Below are positions 16,303 through 22,495 of a stretch of 43,873 bases of DNA, in pieces. The translations under genes and the position numbers were made by a program. Source of the DNA: Dokdonella_A sp964582225. GTDB taxonomy: Bacteria > Pseudomonadota > Gammaproteobacteria > Xanthomonadales > Rhodanobacteraceae. Position 1 is the stretch's first letter. Each line of letters starts with the position of its first letter. Under the pieces are notes generated by a model, which was not told where the DNA came from, searched no databases, and saw only the letters and a list, made by a program, of their open reading frames with translations. The DNA lies in the NCBI GenBank assembly GCA_964582225.1, contig CAZORA010000019.1, positions 1-43,873 of the forward strand, in the 5' to 3' direction.

Positions 16303-17999
16303 CGTCGTCGCCTGCTGCGGAGGCTGGCGTCGAGGCGCGACCGGAGCTCGCGACCCTGGGCTTTCTGGCCGAACTGTCGCGGGCGCTGGCGGTCTCGCTC
16401 GACCTGGAGCGCACGCTGTCCGAGACCGTGCATCGGGTGGTCGAGTTCATGCGGGTGGAGGCGGCTTCGCTGTTTCTGCTCGACCCGGCGGCGCGCGAGC
16501 CGACCCTCGAGTGCAGCATCTGCGCTGGTCCGGTAAAGATGTGCGGCACCCGGGTGCCGGTCGGCGTCGGCGTCGTCGGGCGCACGGTGGCGGAGAACGC
16601 GGTCCAGGTCGTCGCCGACGCGACCCGTGACGCGCGGGTCTGGCGCGCGGTCGACGAAGCCACGGGCTTCGTCACGCGCAGTCTGGTCAGCGCGCCGCTG
16701 GCGACCGCAGGCGGACCGATTGGCGCGCTGGAGGTGATCAACCGCCGCGACGGCCGGCCCTTCAGCCGGGAAGACGCCGAGCTTCTGGCGCTGATCGCGG
16801 CGCCGGCGGCGCTCGCCATCAACAGTGCGCGGCTGGCCGCCGATCTGCTCGAGCAACAGCGCCTGAAGCGTGAATTCATTCTTGCCCGGCGGCTGCAGCG
16901 CTCGCTGCTGCCGCGGCGGCGGCGCGGCGCCTTCCCGATCCGTGCGGTCAATCGTCCCGCACACGAGATTTCGGGCGACTTCTACGACTATTTCGATCTC
17001 GACGACGGTCGCCTGGGCTTCGTCGTCGGCGACGTCTCCGGCAAGGGCATGGATGCGGCCCTGCTGATGGTGCGTGCGGCGAGCCTCCTGCGCTGGATCG
17101 GCAAGGAGGGCGTGGCGCCCGCCGACTGGTTGGCGCGCGCCAATGCCGAACTCTGCGAGAGCACCCAGGAAGGTCGCTTCGTCTGCGCCCTGGTCGGCTA
17201 CAGCGACCGCGCGGCCAGACGGCTGCGCTTCGCCGGTGCCGGCTTTCCGCCGCCGCTCTACGTGCACCGCAATGAGCATCGTGAGTTCCGCTCCGGCGGC
17301 CCGCCGCTGGGGATCGTCGCCGACGCCGCCTTCGAGGAAACCGAACTGACGCTCGACGGCGGCAGCCTGTATGTGTTTTCCGACGGCGCTACCGACGTGC
17401 GCGACGCCGACGGTCGGCCGATCGGCAGCGAAGGCCTGCGCCGGCTGATCGAGCGGCACGCCGGCGTGGCGCCGGAGCCGCGCCTGCGGGCGCTCCTGGC
17501 CGAGCTGCGACGGCTGCACTTCGTCGACGACACGACCCTTCTGCTGATCGAAGCACCAGTCCGTGACGCTCCCGCCCTGCTGCTGGCGCAGCGGATCGCG
17601 GCCGTGCCGGCGACGCTCGGCGAGTTGCGCGCGGCGGTGCGCGCAGTGCTCGATGCGCAGCAGGTTGCGCCGCGCCTGCGTGAGCGCCTGGTGCTGGCGG
17701 TCGATGAAGCCTGCGCCAACATCATTCGCCACGGCTACGGGTCCGAGGCCAGCGGGGACATCGAGTTGCGCCTGCTGCGGGAGGGTGACGAGCTGCGCTT
17801 CGAGCTGCGCGACGATGCGCCCTGTGCCGATGCTGCCGGCCTGCAGCCGCGCCCGCTCGGCGAATGTCGGCCCGGCGGTCTCGGTCTCGCCCTGATCGAC
17901 GCAGTGGCCGATGCCTGGCACATCGAGCCGCGTGCCGGCGGTCACGGCAACCTTCTGATTCTGCGCAAGCACATCGGACCCGAAGAGAAATCAGCATGA
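16299..17999 (+). CDS. GAF-PP2C phosphatase-RsbW-like kinase fusion
   Basis: A 566-residue soluble regulator with three parts. Residues 15-185 form a GAF sensor (VEFMRVEAASLFLLD, GVGVVGRTVAEN). A short helix (EQQRLKREFILARRLQRSLLP) leads to a SpoIIE/RsbU-type PP2C phosphatase at about 205-420, with metal-binding Asp residues in EISGDFYDYF (about 226) and VVGDVSGKGMDAALLM (about 243) and FSDGATDVRD. Residues 430-560 form an RsbW/SpoIIAB-like ATPase with the N-box VDEACANIIRHGYG (about 467) and the lid/G2 motif GGLGLALIDAVAD (about 525). So one chain may both phosphorylate and dephosphorylate a STAS partner, and a STAS gene follows directly. The GTG start at 16299 overlaps the pssA stop, the end overlaps the STAS start by 4 bp. 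Confidence 0.88.
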   Translation: MTSSPAAEAGVEARPELATLGFLAELSRALAVSLDLERTLSETVHRVVEFMRVEAASLFLLDPAAREPTLECSICAGPVKMCGTRVPVGVGVVGRTVAENAVQVVADATRDARVWRAVDEATGFVTRSLVSAPLATAGGPIGALEVINRRDGRPFSREDAELLALIAAPAALAINSARLAADLLEQQRLKREFILARRLQRSLLPRRRRGAFPIRAVNRPAHEISGDFYDYFDLDDGRLGFVVGDVSGKGMDAALLMVRAASLLRWIGKEGVAPADWLARANAELCESTQEGRFVCALVGYSDRAARRLRFAGAGFPPPLYVHRNEHREFRSGGPPLGIVADAAFEETELTLDGGSLYVFSDGATDVRDADGRPIGSEGLRRLIERHAGVAPEPRLRALLAELRRLHFVDDTTLLLIEAPVRDAPALLLAQRIAAVPATLGELRAAVRAVLDAQQVAPRLRERLVLAVDEACANIIRHGYGSEASGDIELRLLREGDELRFELRDDAPCADAAGLQPRPLGECRPGGLGLALIDAVADAWHIEPRAGGHGNLLILRKHIGPEEKSA

Positions 18000-18340
18000 A
18001 TCCTGGCGCCAACGCGGTAACGAGCGAGTCTTTCGACGGTGGGGTACTGCTGCGGCTGACCGGCGAGGTTGACCTGTCCTGGTCGCAAGAGGTGCGCGCG
18101 GCGGTGCTCGCCGCACTGCAGCAGGCGCCGACCGTCGGCGTTGATCTGTCGGCAGTCAGCTACATTGACTCCTCGGGCATCGCCGCCTTGGTCGAGGGCT
18201 TGCAGGGTGCCCGCGCGCGCGGCGGCCGCTTTGCCCTGGTCGCGGTGAGCGACCAGGTCAAGGCCGTGCTCGAACTCGCGCGCCTGGACCGGGTATTCGA
18301 GCTCGTGTCCGGTTGCGAGGCGCTGGCGCGCCGGCAGTGA
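17996..18340 (+). CDS. STAS-domain protein (anti-sigma antagonist/MlaB-like)
   Basis: A 114-residue single STAS domain, similar in plan to SpoIIAA/RsbV and to MlaB. The strand-helix core reads VLLRLTGEVDLSWSQEV, then VGVDLSAVSYIDSSGIAALVEGL. The DSSG motif at residues 58-61 holds the serine phosphorylated in SpoIIAA-type proteins. It sits between the phosphatase/kinase gene and the MlaE-like permease gene with 4-bp overlaps on both sides. It could be an antagonist that controls an anti-sigma factor, or the MlaB-like subunit that binds the MlaF-like ATPase; both readings fit. A ligand-free link from kinase to transporter is inferred. Confidence 0.85.
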   Translation: MNPGANAVTSESFDGGVLLRLTGEVDLSWSQEVRAAVLAALQQAPTVGVDLSAVSYIDSSGIAALVEGLQGARARGGRFALVAVSDQVKAVLELARLDRVFELVSGCEALARRQ

Positions 18341-19122
18341 ACGCCCTCGCGGACCTTGGCCGCAGCACCCTGGGCGCGCTCGATGGCGTCGGTCGCGCCG
18401 CCATCCTCCTGCTCGAGGCGCTGCGCTACAGCGCTCTAGGCTGGCGCGTGGGGCAGCCGTTGCGGCCAGCCGCAGTGGTGCAGCAGATGCGCCGAATCGG
18501 CGTCGACGCGCTGCCCATCGTGGTCCTGCTCGGCTTCACCATCGGCCTGATGCTCGGCATCCAGTTCATCGCTTCGCTGCGGCCCTTCGGTGCCGAATCG
18601 CAGGTGGTGGTCGCGGTGGCCAAGTCGGTGACCCGCGAGTTCGGCGCGCTGATCACCGCGATCCTGGTGGCCGGGCGCTCCGGTTCGGCGCTGGCCGCGC
18701 GGATCGGCTCGATGCGGGTGTCGCAGGAGATCGATGCGCTGCAGGCGATCGGGATCGAGCCGGTGCGCTATCTGGTGGCGCCGGCGCTGCTTGCCATGCT
18801 GCTGATGCTGCCGGGGCTGACGATCTTCGCCAGCGCCAGCGCGCTCCTCGGCGCGGCTCTCTACAGCGCGCCGGCGCTGGACCTCACGCCGACAGCCTTC
18901 CTGCTGCAGACCCTGGATCTGCTCGATCCTGGCGATATCGGCCAGGGGCTCGCCAAGAGCCTCGTGTTCGGTTTTCTGATTACCCTGATCGGAGTGAGCA
19001 CCGGTTTTGCGGTCAGTGGCGGCGCCGAGGGCGTCGGTCGTGCCACTACCCGCGCGGTGGTGCTGTCGATCTGCTGGATCATCGTGGTCGACATGATCTT
19101 TTCCTTCTTCATCAATCGATGA
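18337..19122 (+). CDS. MlaE-like MCE transporter permease
   Basis: A 261-residue integral-membrane permease of the MlaE/YrbE family, which carries phospholipids between the inner membrane and the MCE ring. Diagnostic parts are ALPIVVLLGFTIGLMLGIQ, the long conserved REFGALITAILVAGRSGSA and RIGSMRVSQEIDALQAIGIEP, and the C-terminal helices (VVLSICWIIVVDMIFSFF). The GTG at 18337 is chosen because GTGA overlaps the STAS stop; an upstream ATG is possible but would overlap the STAS gene more. The following ATPase gene starts within its stop codon. The direction of lipid transport cannot be told. Confidence 0.92.
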   Translation: MNALADLGRSTLGALDGVGRAAILLLEALRYSALGWRVGQPLRPAAVVQQMRRIGVDALPIVVLLGFTIGLMLGIQFIASLRPFGAESQVVVAVAKSVTREFGALITAILVAGRSGSALAARIGSMRVSQEIDALQAIGIEPVRYLVAPALLAMLLMLPGLTIFASASALLGAALYSAPALDLTPTAFLLQTLDLLDPGDIGQGLAKSLVFGFLITLIGVSTGFAVSGGAEGVGRATTRAVVLSICWIIVVDMIFSFFINR

Positions 19123-19919
19123 ACGACGGCACGCCACTGATCGAGGTGGAGGGGCTGGACGCTTGGTATGGCCGGCGTCAGGTGCTGTATGGGGTCGACT
19201 TCAGCGTGCGTGCCGGCGAGATCCGGGTGGTGATGGGCAGTTCCGGCTCCGGCAAGAGCACGCTGTTTCGCCATCTGATCGGGCTGCAGCGGCCGCGCCG
19301 GGGACGGGTGCGGCTGTTCGGTGTCGATCTGGGGCGGGCCAGCGAGCGCGAGCTCCTCGAGGTGCACAAGCAAATCGGGGTTTCCTTCCAGGGTGGTGCG
19401 CTCCTCACCTCGCTCACGGTCGGCGAGAACGTGGCGCTACCGCTGCGCGAGCACACCCGGCTCGATGAGACCACCATCCGCATCATGAGCCGCCTGAAGC
19501 TCGAGATCGTCAATCTCGGCGGCTTCCAGGATCTGATGCCGGCCCAGCTCTCCGGCGGTATGGTCAAGCGCGCGGCGCTCGCTCGCGCGCTGGTGATGGA
19601 CCCGCGGCTATTGTTTTTCGACGAACCTTCGGCGGGTCTCGACCCGGTCACCTCGGCCGAGCTCGACGAGCTGATCCTGCGTCTGCGCGACGCGCTGCGG
19701 ATGACCATCGTGGTGGTCACCCATGAGCTCGAGAGCGCGTTCAAGATCGCCGACAGCATCACCGTGCTCAACGCCGGGCGTATCCTGCTGACCGGCAGCG
19801 TGGCGCAGGTGCGGGCCTCGCCCGACGAGCGCATCCAGGATCTGCTCAATCGCCGCCCCCGCGAGGAGCCGGTGGACGCCGAAGCCTACCTGCGCCGCCT
19901 GACCGAGGAGCAGGCCTGA
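19119..19919 (+). CDS. MlaF-like MCE transporter ATPase
   Basis: A 266-residue ATPase that would power the MlaE-like permease. It has Walker A MGSSGSGKSTLFRHL, the Q-loop GVSFQGGALLTSLTVGENVALP, the group-typical signature LSGGMVKRAALARALVMDP, Walker B LLFFDEPSAGLDPVTSAELD and the switch in VVVTHEL. LSGGM with KRAALARA is characteristic of MlaF/Mkl ATPases. The ATG at 19119 overlaps the permease stop (ATGA). In E. coli the STAS protein MlaB binds this subunit; here a STAS gene lies two genes upstream. Confidence 0.93.
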   Translation: MNDGTPLIEVEGLDAWYGRRQVLYGVDFSVRAGEIRVVMGSSGSGKSTLFRHLIGLQRPRRGRVRLFGVDLGRASERELLEVHKQIGVSFQGGALLTSLTVGENVALPLREHTRLDETTIRIMSRLKLEIVNLGGFQDLMPAQLSGGMVKRAALARALVMDPRLLFFDEPSAGLDPVTSAELDELILRLRDALRMTIVVVTHELESAFKIADSITVLNAGRILLTGSVAQVRASPDERIQDLLNRRPREEPVDAEAYLRRLTEEQA

Positions 19920-19955
19920 TACCCTGTTGCGCGGGCTTGCGCCCGGGGAGGAACC

Positions 19956-20882
19956 TTGAGGCGGGATCAGATCAACTATGTGCTGGTGGGCGCGATGGTG
20001 ACGGCGGCTGGACTGCTGCTGCTGGTGGCGCTCTATCTGATCAGCGGACGCAGCGTGGCCAGCAGCCGCTATTTCACCAGCTATGCCAGCGTCACCGGCC
20101 TGCGTCAGGGAGCACCGGTGCTGTACCAGGGTTTTCGCGTCGGCGCGGTGGACGCGCTGACCCCGATTCACGACGCCGAGGGCACCCGCTATCGGGTGAC
20201 GCTCGCGATCCGTCGCGACTGGCCGATTCCCGAGGACAGCGTGGCGCGCCTGCAGTCGAGCGGCATCCTCGCCGACGTCTCGATCGACATCCGCGAGGGT
20301 CACAGCCGTAGCCTGCTCAAGCCCGGCGGCGAGCTCGAGGGCGTGGACGGCGGCAACGTGTTCGCGGTGATGAACGACCTCGCCGGCGGCATCGGCGAGC
20401 TGACCCGCAATCAGCTGGTGCCCCTGGTCGAATCGCTGTCGCGCCACATCGACCGCATCGGCAGCCTGCTGGACGCCAACGCACCGCCGATCCTCGACGA
20501 CACACGCGAGCTTCTGACGCGCCTGAAGCGCGCCGCGCAGGGCCTCGACGAAGTACTGGGCGAGAACAACCGGGCGACGCTCACGGCGACGCTCGACGAC
20601 ACCCGCGCTCTGGTCGGCGAGCTGCGCGGGACGCGGGCCGCGCTCGATCGCGTCCTGGCTGAAGCTGGCGGCATCGCCGAGGACAACCGCGACGACATTC
20701 GTCGCTCGGTGCAGGATTTGGCGGCCGTGCTGGACGAGATGTCGCGCAAGAGCGAAAGCATCCTGCGCAATCTCGAATCATCGAGCCGCAACCTGAACGA
20801 GTTCAGCCGCGAGGTGCGGCAGAACCCGACCCGCCTGATCCGCGCCCCGCAGGCGGACCCGGCGGAAGGAGAATCGCGATGA
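19956..20882 (+). CDS. MlaD-like MCE-domain protein
   Basis: A 308-residue membrane-anchored MCE protein. The single N-terminal helix VGAMVTAAGLLLLVALYLIS (about 10-29) is followed by one MCE domain at about 38-120 (ASVTGLRQGAPVLYQGFRVGAVDAL, SSGILADVSIDI), then a long helical tail from about 145 with repeated LDDTR- and leucine-containing segments likely to extend through the periplasm. E. coli MlaD is about 180 residues, so this is longer and more like PqiB or mycobacterial Mce proteins in its tail. A TTG start at 19956 is chosen for the strong GGGGAGGA five to ten bases before it. It ends with ATGA overlap to the lipoprotein gene. Confidence 0.88.
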   Translation: MRRDQINYVLVGAMVTAAGLLLLVALYLISGRSVASSRYFTSYASVTGLRQGAPVLYQGFRVGAVDALTPIHDAEGTRYRVTLAIRRDWPIPEDSVARLQSSGILADVSIDIREGHSRSLLKPGGELEGVDGGNVFAVMNDLAGGIGELTRNQLVPLVESLSRHIDRIGSLLDANAPPILDDTRELLTRLKRAAQGLDEVLGENNRATLTATLDDTRALVGELRGTRAALDRVLAEAGGIAEDNRDDIRRSVQDLAAVLDEMSRKSESILRNLESSSRNLNEFSREVRQNPTRLIRAPQADPAEGESR

Positions 20883-21541
20883 GGCCCGCCTCCGTCGCCT
20901 GCATCGCGCCACGCGCCAGCGGACGCCGGCTCGGCTCGCTGGTCGTCCTGCTCGCCGCGCTTGCGCTCACCGGCTGCGGCAGCGTGCCGTCCTTGCCCGA
21001 CTACAGCTACTACCGACTGCCGCCGGTGCCGGCGCTGCAGCCGGCTGGACGTAGCCTGGCGCAGATCCTGGTGGTCGACGAATTCGATGCTTCCGATCTC
21101 TACGCCGACCCACCGATCGTTTACGCCCTGCGGCCGGATGCTCGCGAGCTGCGCCGCTACCACTATCGGCTGTGGGCCGATGCGCCCGGCTCGATGCTGC
21201 GTTGGCGCCTGATCAGCGAGCTTCGCGCGGCCGCGCTGGCGCCGCTGGTTTCGGCCGAGCTGCCGCGCGGACACGCGGCGCTGCGCATCCAGGGCACGAT
21301 CCTGCGCTTCGACCGCGTGCCGGACCCGCAGGGCGGACAGCAGGCGGTGGTCGCGCTGCAGCTGCGGGTCGACGGGTCGGATGGCCAGCCGCTGCTGGAT
21401 CGAAGCTACCGCGAACGGAGGGCGGCCGCAGGGAGCGACATGGACGCGACGGTGCTGGCCTTCGGCGCGGCGACGGACGCGATCTTCGTTCGTTTCCGCG
21501 CCGATCTGGAGCGGCTGGAGGAGAGCCCGGATGCGCGCTGA
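20879..21541 (+). CDS. PqiC-like ABC transport auxiliary lipoprotein
   Basis: A 220-residue lipoprotein of the ABC-type transport auxiliary family (PqiC/YmbA-like). The signal sequence ends in the lipobox LTGC, with Cys near residue 33, and the mature part begins GSVPSLPDYSYYRLPPVP, the usual start of this family. Later parts include ILVVDEFDASDLYADPPIVYAL and the strand/helix alternation seen in the family. In E. coli PqiC docks PqiB at the outer membrane, so this protein may anchor the MCE tail there. It takes the place that MlaC has in Mla operons. It overlaps holD by 11 bp. Confidence 0.85.
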   Translation: MRPASVACIAPRASGRRLGSLVVLLAALALTGCGSVPSLPDYSYYRLPPVPALQPAGRSLAQILVVDEFDASDLYADPPIVYALRPDARELRRYHYRLWADAPGSMLRWRLISELRAAALAPLVSAELPRGHAALRIQGTILRFDRVPDPQGGQQAVVALQLRVDGSDGQPLLDRSYRERRAAAGSDMDATVLAFGAATDAIFVRFRADLERLEESPDAR

Positions 21542-21968
21542 GGCGCGCCGCGAGCGGCTCGCCGAGATGGGCTTTGCGCTGTATCGCCGGCGTCGTGCGG
21601 CCGGCGTGGCGCGCGCCGTTGCGTCGGTCGACGCACCCGAAGTCGCGCGTTGGGTCGCGCTCCTCGCCGGTGATTCGCTGCCGGCAGCGCTGGTGCAGGA
21701 CCTTGCGCGCAGCCTCGCCTTTGCCGGCATCGAATGCCGACCTGTCGACGTCGCGACGCTGACGGAGCTGCCGGCGGAGGTGCGCGTGGTGATCGCGTTC
21801 GGCGAGCAGGCCGTGCGCCGGCTCGGCGCCGGCATCAGCGTGGCGCGTCAGGCCCAACTCCACTGGATCGCGGCGCCGCCGCCGGCTACGCTGCGCGCTG
21901 ATGCGCAGGCCCGGCGCGCGCTGTGGAGCGAGCTGCGCCGCCTGCTGCGCGAGCGGCAGCGCGGCTGA
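21531..21968 (+). CDS. holD: DNA polymerase III psi subunit (HolD) candidate
   Basis: A 145-residue protein, close to the 137 of E. coli psi. The psi subunit joins the clamp loader to chi and to SSB. Two features support this: the C-terminus has LRADAQARRALWSELRRLL, matching the E. coli LRANPTARAALWQQI region, and rimI follows directly, as in E. coli. The N-terminus (RLAEMGFALYRRR) matches the E. coli LQQLGITQWSLRR region in plan. HolD is poorly conserved, so annotation tools may call this hypothetical. The ATG at 21531 starts 11 bp before the lipoprotein stop, with GGAGGAGAGCCCGG just before it. Confidence 0.75.
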   Translation: MRAEARRERLAEMGFALYRRRRAAGVARAVASVDAPEVARWVALLAGDSLPAALVQDLARSLAFAGIECRPVDVATLTELPAEVRVVIAFGEQAVRRLGAGISVARQAQLHWIAAPPPATLRADAQARRALWSELRRLLRERQRG

Positions 21969-22002
21969 ACCACCGGTGCTGCAGGTTGCGGAGCGATCGA
22001 GC

Positions 22003-22476
22003 GTGGTTGCCAACCTCAAGCCAGAAACTCCGCGCTTTCGACGCATGCTGCCGAGCGACGTCGACGCGGTGCTCGCGATCGAGCATGCTGCCTACGAGTT
22101 TCCCTGGAGCCGTGGCATCTTTCTCGACTGCTTGCGCGCCGGCTACGAGGGCACGCTGCTGCTCCAGGGCGAAGTCCTGCTCGGCTACGGCATGCTGAGC
22201 GCGGCGGCCGGGGAGGCTCACATCCTGAATGTTTGCGTCGCCGCGGCCGAGCGCGGCCAGGGCTACGGCCGGCGCCTGGTCGAACAGCTCCTGCGGCTGG
22301 CGCGCTGGCGCCGCAGCGAGCGGGTATTCCTCGAGGTGCGCCCGTCCAATCCGCACGCGATCGCGCTCTACGAGTCGATGGGCTTCAACGAGATCGGCCG
22401 CCGTCCCGGCTACTACCCGGCGCGGCGCGGCCGCGAGGACGCGCTGGTGATGGCCTTGGAGCTGCTGCCGCCCTGA
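22003..22476 (+). CDS. rimI: Ribosomal protein S18 alanine N-acetyltransferase
   Basis: A 157-residue GNAT protein that acetylates the N-terminal alanine of ribosomal protein S18. The core is FRRMLPSDVDAVLAIEHAAYEFPWSRGIF, typical of RimI, then ILNVCVAAAERGQGYGRRLVEQLL (acetyl-CoA loop RGQGYG) and FLEVRPSNPHAIALYESMGFNEIGRRPGYY, with the Tyr of the LYESMGF and Y of GYY usual for RimI. The GTG at 22003 is my best choice: GGAG lies 10 bases upstream and the core starts 11 residues in. A GTG at 21976 or an ATG at 22045 cannot be excluded. It is 34 bp after holD. Confidence 0.88.
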   Translation: MVANLKPETPRFRRMLPSDVDAVLAIEHAAYEFPWSRGIFLDCLRAGYEGTLLLQGEVLLGYGMLSAAAGEAHILNVCVAAAERGQGYGRRLVEQLLRLARWRRSERVFLEVRPSNPHAIALYESMGFNEIGRRPGYYPARRGREDALVMALELLPP

Positions 22477-22495
22477 GGCCGCGACGGCCGCTCAG
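22473..22495. terminator. Hairpin between convergent rimI and valS
   Basis: CTGAGGCCG (22473-22481) pairs with CGGCCGCTCAG (22485-22495) apart from bulged bases on the right arm, around a CGA loop. It contains both stop codons of rimI and valS, so one stem could end both transcripts. No T-tract is present. Confidence 0.4.
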
